From contig NZ_FNFQ01000001.1 in assembly GCF_900101175.1 (NCBI RefSeq), forward strand, positions 248,001 through 312,000: a DNA stretch of 64,000 nucleotides. The letters run 5' to 3'. The notes beneath the pieces are model-generated. The model worked only from the letters and a program-made list of their open reading frames with translations, was not told where the DNA came from and ran no database searches. Positions 57,035 to 64,000 of this stretch are shown piece by piece; the stretch's first letter is position 1, and the number at the start of each line of letters is the position of its first letter. This DNA is from Stenotrophomonas pavanii. Lineage in GTDB: Bacteria; Pseudomonadota; Gammaproteobacteria; Xanthomonadales; Xanthomonadaceae. Both the position numbers and the translations under genes were made by a program.

Positions 57035-59203
57035 TCAACGCAGGTAATGCATCAGCACGCCCAGCAGGGCAATCAGGCCGATGATCATCGCGAAGGCGTA
57101 GTGATAGAGGAAACCGGATTGGGTACGACGCAGCACGCCGGCTGCGACGTCCACAACACGTGCCGAGAGATTGACCACGCCGTCGACGATGTTGCTGTCG
57201 ATCCAGCGCGAGACCTTGCCCAGCTTGACGCTGCCACCAGCAAAGCCATCGATCCACAGCTTGTCGAAGCCGTACTTGTTTTCCAGTACCGACACCAGCG
57301 GAGCGAAGGTCTTGCGGGCCTTGCCCGACAGGTCCGGCTTCCACAGGTAGAACAGCGCGGCCAGCAGGAAGCCCGCAACGGTCAGCATGAACGCCGGAGC
57401 CATCATGCCGTGCAGCGCGAAGGCGACCGGGCCATGGAACTCCTCGCCCAGGAAGCCGATGGTGTTCTTGGCCGGATCGTAGAAGTCGACGATGCCGGTG
57501 AAGAACGTGTGCGCCTGGCCCTTGATGGCATCGTGCGCGTGGTTGCCGGCCCAGTCGGTGCCGTACAGCATCGGGCCGATGCTGAAGAAACCGATGGCGA
57601 TCGACGGGATGGCCAGCAGGATCAGCGGGAGGGTCACCACCCACGGGGTTTCGTGCGGCTCGTGCGGACCGTGGCCATGGCCGTGGTCGTCATGATGCGC
57701 ATCGCCGTGGTGGGCGTCGGCGGCGTGGTGATCGTCATGGCCGTGGCCATGGGCGTGGTCATCATGCGCGTCGCGGAAACGCTCCTTGCCGTGGAAAGTC
57801 AGGAACAGCAGGCGGAAGCTGTAGAAGCTGGTGACGATCACGCCACCCAGCACCGCCCAGTAGCCATAGGTGGCCACCCAGCTGTTGGACAGGTGCGCGT
57901 GCAGCTCGGCGGCCTCGATGATGGTGTCCTTCGAGTAGAAGCCGGAGAAGAACGGCGTGCCGACCAGCGCCAGGGTACCGATCCACATGGTGATGAAGGT
58001 GATCGGCATGTACTTGCGCAGGCCGCCCATCTTGCGCATGTCCTGCTCGTGGTGCATCGCGATGATGACCGAGCCGGCGCCCAGGAACAGCAGGGCCTTG
58101 AAGAAGGCGTGGGTCATCAGGTGGAACACGGCGGCCGAATAGGCCGACACGCCCAGCGCAACCGTCATGTAGCCCAGCTGCGACAGGGTCGAGTACGCGA
58201 CCACGCGCTTGATGTCGTTCTGCACGATGCCGATCAGGCCGGTGAAGAACGCGGTGGTGGCACCGATGAACAGCACGAAGTTCAGCGCGGTCTGCGACAG
58301 CTCGAACAGCGGCGACATGCGGGTGACCATGAAGATACCGGCGGTCACCATCGTCGCGGCGTGGATCAGTGCCGAGATCGGGGTCGGGCCTTCCATCGAG
58401 TCCGGCAGCCACACATGCAGCGGGACCTGGGCCGACTTGCCCATGGCACCGATGAACAGGCAGATGCAGATGACGGTGGCGATCGACCAGATCACCGGCT
58501 CGTTCAGCAGCTGCATGCCCAGGATCGTGCCGTCCCAGATCTGCAGCTGGGCGCGCGGGTCAGCCAGCATGCCGGCCTGCGAGAACACCTGCGAGTAGTC
58601 CAGGGTGCCGAACACCCACAGCACGCCGGCGATGCCCAGCAGGAAGCCGAAGTCACCGACGCGGTTGACCAGGAACGCCTTCATGTTGGCGAAGATCGCG
58701 GTCGGGCGCTTGAACCAGAAGCCGATCAGCAGGTACGACACCAGGCCCACCGCTTCCCAGCCGAAGAACAGCTGCAGGAAGTTGTTGCTCATCACCAGGG
58801 TGAGCATCGAGAAGGTGAACAGCGAGATGTAGCTGAAGAACCGCTGGTAGCCCGGATCGTCCTGCATGTAGCCGATCGTGTAGATGTGGACCAGCAGCGA
58901 CACGAAGGTCACCACCACCATCATCATCGCGGTCAGCTTGTCGACCATGAAGCCGACGTGCGCCGAATACTGGCCCACTTCGAAGAACGTGTAGATGTTC
59001 TGGTTGAACGGCTGCGCACCGCCCCACAGCAGCTGGTAGAGCGTGTACATCGACAGGCCGCAGGCCACCGCGACGCCGAGGATGGTGATGGTCTGCGCGC
59101 CGAAGCGCTTGACCTGGCGACCGAACAGGCCGGCGATGATGCTGCCGAACAGCGGTGCGAGCACCACTGCGATCAACAGACTCTTGGAGAGAGTGATTTC
59201 CAT
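57035..59203 (-). CDS. nuoL: NADH-quinone oxidoreductase subunit L, with a histidine-rich insertion
   Basis: A protein of 722 residues, longer than E. coli NuoL (613). The antiporter-like core (VPLHVWLPDSMEGPTPISALIHAATMVTAG in pieces, WEAVGLVSYLLIG) and the long C-terminal lateral helix are present. About residues 477-518 (bases 57650-57775) form a His/Asp/Gly-rich stretch with about 16 histidines, located in a loop between membrane helices. It could bind metal ions; complex I function does not require it. nuoK ends 7 bp upstream. Confidence 0.96.
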   Translation of the reverse strand: MEITLSKSLLIAVVLAPLFGSIIAGLFGRQVKRFGAQTITILGVAVACGLSMYTLYQLLWGGAQPFNQNIYTFFEVGQYSAHVGFMVDKLTAMMMVVVTFVSLLVHIYTIGYMQDDPGYQRFFSYISLFTFSMLTLVMSNNFLQLFFGWEAVGLVSYLLIGFWFKRPTAIFANMKAFLVNRVGDFGFLLGIAGVLWVFGTLDYSQVFSQAGMLADPRAQLQIWDGTILGMQLLNEPVIWSIATVICICLFIGAMGKSAQVPLHVWLPDSMEGPTPISALIHAATMVTAGIFMVTRMSPLFELSQTALNFVLFIGATTAFFTGLIGIVQNDIKRVVAYSTLSQLGYMTVALGVSAYSAAVFHLMTHAFFKALLFLGAGSVIIAMHHEQDMRKMGGLRKYMPITFITMWIGTLALVGTPFFSGFYSKDTIIEAAELHAHLSNSWVATYGYWAVLGGVIVTSFYSFRLLFLTFHGKERFRDAHDDHAHGHGHDDHHAADAHHGDAHHDDHGHGHGPHEPHETPWVVTLPLILLAIPSIAIGFFSIGPMLYGTDWAGNHAHDAIKGQAHTFFTGIVDFYDPAKNTIGFLGEEFHGPVAFALHGMMAPAFMLTVAGFLLAALFYLWKPDLSGKARKTFAPLVSVLENKYGFDKLWIDGFAGGSVKLGKVSRWIDSNIVDGVVNLSARVVDVAAGVLRRTQSGFLYHYAFAMIIGLIALLGVLMHYLR

Positions 59204-59210
59204 CTGTGGA

Positions 59211-59516
59211 TCAGCCCTTCAACGAATCGACTTCGCCGACATTGATCGTGCGGCGTGTACGGAACAGGGTCACCAGGATCGCCAGGCCGATGGCGGCTTC
59301 CGCGGCGGCGACGGTCAGGATGAAGAACACGAACAGCTGGCCGGACGGATCGCCCAGCTGACGCGAGAAGCCGACGAAATTGATGTTCACCGACAGCAGC
59401 ATCAGTTCGATCGACATCAGCAGGACGATGACGTTCTTCCGGTTGAGGAAGATGCCGGCCAGGCTGATGGCGAACAGCGCCGCGCCCAGCGCGAGGATAT
59501 GGCCAAGGGTGATCAC
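59211..59516 (-). CDS. nuoK: NADH-quinone oxidoreductase subunit K
   Basis: A protein of 101 residues with three membrane helices and a GTG start. [18 protein letters not shown] carries the conserved glutamate of the E-channel, and [13 protein letters not shown] the second. The GTG overlaps the nuoJ stop (GTGA), so the two are coupled. Confidence 0.97.
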   Translation of the reverse strand: MITLGHILALGAALFAISLAGIFLNRKNVIVLLMSIELMLLSVNINFVGFSRQLGDPSGQLFVFFILTVAAAEAAIGLAILVTLFRTRRTINVGEVDSLKG

Positions 59517-60169
59517 GGCTGGGTCTCCTCGCCGGCGACCGGCTTGCTGTTGCTGTGCACGACCGGTGCTTCGGCACCCATCTTGACCATGCGCAGGCGC
59601 TGGCCGGCCTTGACCATGGTCTGCTCGCCCGGGTTCTGGCTCTTCACGCCGGTACGGCGACGCAGGGTCAGCATCACGGCGGCAACCACGGCCACGGTCA
59701 GGATGACGGCGGCGAACTCGAACGGCAGCAGGTACTCGGTGAACAGCGTGCGTGCCAGCCAGGTGATGTTGGAGCTGTCGGCGGCGACCGCAGCGGCGTT
59801 GTCGGCCGGGAACGGCGTGACCGAACGCGCCTTGACCCCGATCAGGATCAGCATCTGCGCCAGCATCGCGACCGCGACAATCAGGCCGACCGGCAGGTAG
59901 CGCACCCAGCCCTCACGCAGCTTGGTGGGGTCGATGTCCAGCATCATCACCACGAACAGGAACAGCACCATCACCGCGCCGACGTAGACCAGCACCAGCG
60001 CCACACCGAGGAACTCGGCGCCCACCAGCAGCCACACGCAGGCGATGGAGAAGAAGGTCAGCACCAGGCAGAGCACGGCGTGAACCGGGTTGCGCACGCT
60101 GATCACCGCACCGGCCGAAACCGTTGCCGCGATGGCGAACACCCAGAAAGCGATATTTACCCAATCCAT
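59513..60169 (-). CDS. nuoJ: NADH-quinone oxidoreductase subunit J
   Basis: A protein of 218 residues with five membrane helices. [20 protein letters not shown] start and [20 protein letters not shown] are the NuoJ signature. The C-terminal 45 residues form a hydrophilic tail. Membrane-arm subunit of complex I, at the base of the E-channel. Overlaps nuoK by 4 bp. Confidence 0.97.
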   Translation of the reverse strand: MDWVNIAFWVFAIAATVSAGAVISVRNPVHAVLCLVLTFFSIACVWLLVGAEFLGVALVLVYVGAVMVLFLFVVMMLDIDPTKLREGWVRYLPVGLIVAVAMLAQMLILIGVKARSVTPFPADNAAAVAADSSNITWLARTLFTEYLLPFEFAAVILTVAVVAAVMLTLRRRTGVKSQNPGEQTMVKAGQRLRMVKMGAEAPVVHSNSKPVAGEETQP

Positions 60170-60178
60170 CTCTCGACC

Positions 60179-60667
60179 TCAGCGGTAAGCGGCATCGGCG
60201 GCGCGACGCTCGGCGATCTCGGATTCGAGACGGTCGCCCAGGGCCAGCAGCTGCGGCTTGGTAACGATGTTTTCGCCACGATTCTCGAAGTGGTACTCGA
60301 GGATGTGGGTTTCGACGATCGAGTCCACCGGGCAGCTCTCTTCACAGAAGCCGCAGAAGATGCACTTGAACAGGTCGATGTCATAGCGCGTGGTGCGGCG
60401 GGTGCCGTCCTCGCGCTTGGCCGAGTCGATGGTGATGGCCAGCGCCGGGCACACCGCTTCGCACAGCTTGCAGGCGATGCAGCGCTCTTCGCCGTTGGGA
60501 TAACGGCGCAGCGCGTGCAGGCCACGGAAGCGCGGCGACTGCGGGAACTTCTCCATCGGGTACATCATCGTGTACTTCGGCTTGAAGCTGTACTTCAGCG
60601 TCAGCCAGAGGCCCGCCAGCAGTTCGAGCAGCAGCAGGCTCTTGAAGTAATGGGTAATCCTGTTCAT
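60179..60667 (-). CDS. nuoI: NADH-quinone oxidoreductase subunit I
   Basis: A protein of 162 residues with two [4Fe-4S] ferredoxin motifs: [12 protein letters not shown] (about 63-74) and [12 protein letters not shown] (about 102-113). They carry clusters N6a and N6b in the peripheral arm. Start: GTG-ATG at 60670-60665; ATG 60667 chosen. It begins 4 bp after nuoH. Confidence 0.97.
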   Translation of the reverse strand: MNRITHYFKSLLLLELLAGLWLTLKYSFKPKYTMMYPMEKFPQSPRFRGLHALRRYPNGEERCIACKLCEAVCPALAITIDSAKREDGTRRTTRYDIDLFKCIFCGFCEESCPVDSIVETHILEYHFENRGENIVTKPQLLALGDRLESEIAERRAADAAYR

Positions 60668-60671
60668 CACT

Positions 60672-61766
60672 TTAGACGCCCTTTTGAATCACGCCGAAGA
60701 ACACCATGACGGCGGTAACCGCGATCCACAGAATGGCCAGCGGGATGAAGACCTTCCAGCCCAGGCGCATGATCTGGTCGTAGCGGAAGCGCGGGAAGCT
60801 GGCACGGAACCAGATGTAGGCACTGGCGAAGAAGAACACCTTGACGAACAGCCACGGCGCGCCCCCCTTCCAGATCCAGTCGACCAGCGGCGAGACTTCG
60901 CCGAAGTTGACCCAGCCCTGGACCGGGCTCAGCCAGCCGCCGAGGAAGAAGATCGAGATCAGGAAGCTGATCAGGATCATGTTCGCGTATTCGGCCAGGA
61001 AGAACAGGGCGAAGGCACCGCCGGAGTACTCGACCATGTGGCCGGCGACGATTTCCGACTCGCCTTCCACCACGTCGAACGGCGCGCGGTTGGTTTCAGC
61101 CACGCCCGACACCCAGTAGATGACGAACAGCGGGAACAGCGGCAGCAGGAACCAGTCGAAGAAGCCGGAACTGCCGGCCTGCGCCATCACGATGTTGCTC
61201 AGGTTCAGGCTGCCCGAGGCGATCATCACGCCGACCAGGGCGAAGCCCATGGCGATTTCGTAGCTGATCATCTGCGCCGAGGCGCGCATCGCACCCAGGA
61301 ACGCATACTTCGAGTTGGATGCCCAACCGGCCAGGATGATGCCGTAGATGCCCAGCGAGGTCATCGCCAGCAGGTACAGCAGGCCGGCGTTGGCGTTGGA
61401 CAGCACGATCTGCGAATCGAAGGGCACCACCGACCAGGCCGCGAAGGCCGGGGCCAGGGTGATCAGCGGGGCCAGCAGATAGATCGCCTTGTTGGCGCTG
61501 CTCGGCTGGACCACTTCCTTGAACAGCAGCTTGAAGACGTCGGCGAAGGCCTGGAAGATGCCCATGCCCACGTACATCGGGCCGTGGCGGACGTGCATCC
61601 AGCCGATCAGCTTGCGTTCCCAGACCACGTAGAAGGCCACCGAGATGATCACCGGAACGGCGATCACCAGGATCTTCAGGATGATCCAGATCAGCGCGCC
61701 GATGTCACCGAGGCCCAGCAGCCACTGGTGCAGCGGGTCGACCGCGTTCAACAGCAATTCGTTCAT
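60672..61766 (-). CDS. nuoH: NADH-quinone oxidoreductase subunit H
   Basis: A protein of 364 residues with eight membrane helices. [39 protein letters not shown] and [14 protein letters not shown] (in pieces) form the quinone-binding chamber. It links the peripheral and membrane arms of complex I. Its ATG overlaps the nuoG stop by 4 bp (ATGA). Confidence 0.98.
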   Translation of the reverse strand: MNELLLNAVDPLHQWLLGLGDIGALIWIILKILVIAVPVIISVAFYVVWERKLIGWMHVRHGPMYVGMGIFQAFADVFKLLFKEVVQPSSANKAIYLLAPLITLAPAFAAWSVVPFDSQIVLSNANAGLLYLLAMTSLGIYGIILAGWASNSKYAFLGAMRASAQMISYEIAMGFALVGVMIASGSLNLSNIVMAQAGSSGFFDWFLLPLFPLFVIYWVSGVAETNRAPFDVVEGESEIVAGHMVEYSGGAFALFFLAEYANMILISFLISIFFLGGWLSPVQGWVNFGEVSPLVDWIWKGGAPWLFVKVFFFASAYIWFRASFPRFRYDQIMRLGWKVFIPLAILWIAVTAVMVFFGVIQKGV

Positions 61767-63997
61767 GCAGCCACCACCGATACGCGAGCGGCACCCAGCG
61801 GCGCGGTCGCGCCGTGGCCCGATTCAATCCAGACCGAACCCGCAGCGACGCGGGCGTCGACCACCACCGGCAGGGTGGCCTTGCCGGCATCGGTGCCGAC
61901 CTTGGCCATCTGCCCTTCCCGCAGCTGCAGGCGAGCGGCATCTTCTGCGTTCAGCACGATGCGCGGGGCGTTGTTGAGCGGATGCGACTGCAGTGCCGGG
62001 GCGCGACGGACCACCGCATCGGTGCGGTAGATCGCGGCGGTCGAAGCCACTTCCAGGCCTTCGCCGGCAACTACCGGCTGCGCCGAAGCGGCAACGGTGA
62101 CCGACACCGGGGCCAGGCTGGCGCGCAGGCCGGCCAGGTCGGTGAAGTCGAAACCGGCCACGGCCAGCTCGCCGCCCAGGGCGCGCAGCACGCGCCAGCC
62201 CTCACGGGCCTCGCCCGGCAGCTTGCCGCCGGCACGGGCGGACTGCTCGCGACCATCAAGGTTGGTCAGGGTGGCGTCGATTTCCGGCAGCGCACCGATC
62301 GGCAGGATCACATCGGCGACGTCGCGGGTCGAGGCACAGGCGAACTGGCTGAAGGCCACCACCTGGGCGCCGACCAGCGCCTTGCGCGCGGCAGGGGCAT
62401 CGGCGAAGTCCAGGCCCGGCTCCAGGCCGTACACCACGTAGGCCTGGCGCGGCTGCGCCAGCATCGCGGCGACGTCCTTGCCGGCCGGCAGCACGCCGGC
62501 GCGGGTCAGGCCAACGGCATTGGCGCCCTGCGGGATGCGGCACAGCTTGGCACCGGTGGCGGCGGCGAACTCACGCGCGGCAGCGCGGATCGCGGCAGCC
62601 TGCGGGTGGTTTTCGGCGATGCCACCGACGATCAGCACGGTGTTGTTGCCGCCCTGCACTGCCGAACGCAGCTCGGCGTTGGCCAGCGCGTCGACGAACT
62701 TCGACGGCGCAACGATCTGCTTGCCGGCGATGCTGAAGGCGAAGTCGAAGTCCACCGGATTGACGACGTGGATCTTCGCGCCGTTGGTGGTCTGCGCCTT
62801 GCGCAGGCGGGCGTGCAGCAGCGGCAGTTCGTGGCGGATGTTGCTGCCCAGAACGACGATGCGGTCGGCGCCTTCGATCTCGGCCAGCGGCAGGCCGAAC
62901 ACTTCGGCGGTTGCGGCGTCGGAGAAATCGCGGTTGTTGATGCGGTGGTCGATGTTGCTCGAGCCCAGGCCCTTGGCCAGGCGGGCCAGCAGCGCACCCT
63001 CCTCGTTCGAGGTGGACGGATGCACCAGCACGCCCAGGTTGTCGCCCTGGTTTGCCTTGAGGATCTCAGCGGCCGCGGCCAGGCCTTCGGCCCAGCTCAC
63101 TTCCTTCCACTCGCCATTGACCTTGCGCAGCGGCTTGACCGCACGGTCTTCGCTGTACAGGCCCTGGTGCGAGTAGCGGTCACGGTCGGACAGCCAGCAC
63201 TCGTTCACCGCTTCGTTGTCGCGCGGCACGGTGCGCAGCACTTCGCCGCGACGCACGTGCAGGAACAGGTTCGAACCCATCGCGTCGTGGTAGCCCAGCG
63301 ATTCGCGCGCGGTCAGTTCCCACGGGCGGGCGCGGAACTGGAACACCTTGTTGGTCAGCGCGCCGACCGGGCAGACGTCGACGACGTTGCCGGACAGCTC
63401 GGTGGTCAGCGGCTTGCCGTCAAAGGTACCGATCTGCAGGTTCTCGCCGCGGTACATGCCACCCAGTTCATAGGTACCGGCAACGTCGGCGGTGAAGCGG
63501 ACGCAGCGGGTGCACTGGATGCAGCGGGTCATCTCGGTGGCGACCAGCGGGCCCATGTCCTCGTCCGGCACCACGCGCTTGCGCTCGTTGAAGCGGCTGA
63601 CCGAACGGCCATAGCCCAGCGAAACGTCCTGCAGCTCGCACTCGCCGCCCTGATCGCAGATCGGGCAGTCCAGCGGATGGTTGATGAGCAGGAACTCCAT
63701 CACCGAGCGCTGGAACTTCAGTGCCTTCTCGCTGCGGGTGGCGACCTTCATGCCGTCCATCACCGGGGTGGCACAGGCCGGCGCCGGCTTCGGCGACTTT
63801 TCCACGTCCACCAGGCACATGCGGCAGTTGGCGGCGATCGGCAGCTTCTCGTGGTAGCAGAAGCGCGGAATCGGAATGCCGGCCTTGTCGGCCGCCTGGA
63901 TGATCATCGAACCCTTGGGCACGACCAGCGACTTGCCATCGATCTCGATGGTCACGTGATCCGGTGGCACGTTCGGGTTTACGGGTTGCGCGCTCAT
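61763..63997 (-). CDS. nuoG: NADH-quinone oxidoreductase subunit G
   Basis: A protein of 744 residues, complete. The N-terminal [2Fe-2S] ferredoxin domain has [16 protein letters not shown]. The His-ligated N5 cluster motif is [15 protein letters not shown]4 is [10 protein letters not shown], and the C-terminal two-thirds is the molybdopterin-oxidoreductase fold without cofactor. NuoG is the largest subunit of the NADH module. ATG 63997 is 3 bp from the right edge, so nuoF lies just beyond. Confidence 0.97.
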   Translation of the reverse strand: MSAQPVNPNVPPDHVTIEIDGKSLVVPKGSMIIQAADKAGIPIPRFCYHEKLPIAANCRMCLVDVEKSPKPAPACATPVMDGMKVATRSEKALKFQRSVMEFLLINHPLDCPICDQGGECELQDVSLGYGRSVSRFNERKRVVPDEDMGPLVATEMTRCIQCTRCVRFTADVAGTYELGGMYRGENLQIGTFDGKPLTTELSGNVVDVCPVGALTNKVFQFRARPWELTARESLGYHDAMGSNLFLHVRRGEVLRTVPRDNEAVNECWLSDRDRYSHQGLYSEDRAVKPLRKVNGEWKEVSWAEGLAAAAEILKANQGDNLGVLVHPSTSNEEGALLARLAKGLGSSNIDHRINNRDFSDAATAEVFGLPLAEIEGADRIVVLGSNIRHELPLLHARLRKAQTTNGAKIHVVNPVDFDFAFSIAGKQIVAPSKFVDALANAELRSAVQGGNNTVLIVGGIAENHPQAAAIRAAAREFAAATGAKLCRIPQGANAVGLTRAGVLPAGKDVAAMLAQPRQAYVVYGLEPGLDFADAPAARKALVGAQVVAFSQFACASTRDVADVILPIGALPEIDATLTNLDGREQSARAGGKLPGEAREGWRVLRALGGELAVAGFDFTDLAGLRASLAPVSVTVAASAQPVVAGEGLEVASTAAIYRTDAVVRRAPALQSHPLNNAPRIVLNAEDAARLQLREGQMAKVGTDAGKATLPVVVDARVAAGSVWIESGHGATAPLGAARVSVVAA

Positions 63998-64000
63998 GCG

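Noticed and set aside
57650..57775. Repetitive CAT/GTG-rich bases in nuoL as a possible CRISPR or minisatellite
   Set aside because: The units are irregular and encode the His-rich loop in frame; there are no spacers.
57047..59245. A plus-strand open frame opposite nuoL, rich in Arg, His and Gln
   Set aside because: Shadow of nuoL; no ribosome binding site and no similarity to a known family.

Overview
The window is high-GC chromosomal DNA from a gammaproteobacterium of the order Xanthomonadales, most likely Stenotrophomonas (S. maltophilia group). The evidence is the Xanthomonad gene orders (thrS-infC-rpmI-rplT-pheS-pheT-ihfA-merR; tRNA-fMet-rimP-nusA-infB-rbfA-truB-rpsO-pnp; nuoG to nuoN), an EmrE-like SMR pump, DUF3011 proteins, and many short intergenic hairpins that begin with GTAG. 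Those hairpins match the SMAG repeats (Stenotrophomonas maltophilia GTAG). I see no insertion sequence, prophage, integron or CRISPR array. Most of the window is core genome.

Layout, left to right. 1-5157: a minus-strand cell-wall/tRNA-modification group (amiC-like fragment, tsaE, nnr) diverges from queG and xseA. 5158-12111: an M48 protease, an FGE-fold lipoprotein, RNase D and a TonB-dependent receptor. 12150-20050: tRNA-Ala, small hypothetical genes, an SDR facing an AraC/Ogt fusion protein (Ada-like without the Ada sensor domain), a zinc-free MDR reductase, twin tRNA-Phe genes, a lipocalin, an LEA-2 lipoprotein and an acyl-CoA dehydrogenase. 19715-22726: a run of hairpins, including a 62-nt near-perfect palindrome, leads into an HNH endonuclease gene and then dxs. 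22859-28932: an accessory stretch of small genes, with two DUF3011 paralogs, two DUF2188-like paralogs, small lipoprotein and membrane proteins, emrE, a LysE exporter, an amino-acid racemase and a GNAT acetyltransferase.

29001-37055 (minus strand): tRNA-Pro, then the translation cluster thrS-infC-rpmI-rplT-pheS-pheT-ihfA and a MerR-family gene. It has a clear sigma70-type promoter, a roughly 195-nt thrS leader with a terminator, internal terminators, and an infC gene whose best start is the non-canonical codon ATC. 37103-44094: a three-gene membrane operon related to iron uptake (DUF3325-like, DUF3649-like, PepSY), a VOC protein, a GH18 chitinase, a serine hydrolase and a winged-helix/TPR regulator.

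44138-54023 (minus strand): the metY-nusA-infB type operon, headed by two identical initiator tRNA genes behind a strong promoter and ending in pnp. RNA processing, ribosome maturation and translation initiation genes are grouped as in E. coli, but the gaps are filled with SMAG hairpins. 54027-63997 (minus strand): the distal half of the 14-subunit complex I operon (nuoG-nuoN), with tightly packed or overlapping genes; nuoL carries a histidine-rich insertion. nuoA-F lie beyond the right edge.

Points that most deserve a second look: the HNH gene with its palindrome, the AraC/Ogt fusion lacking the Ada sensor domain, the duplicated DUF3011/DUF2188-like gene set, the thrS leader, and the paired GGGGTCAGA hairpins. 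I found no convincing new defence system or large novel locus.
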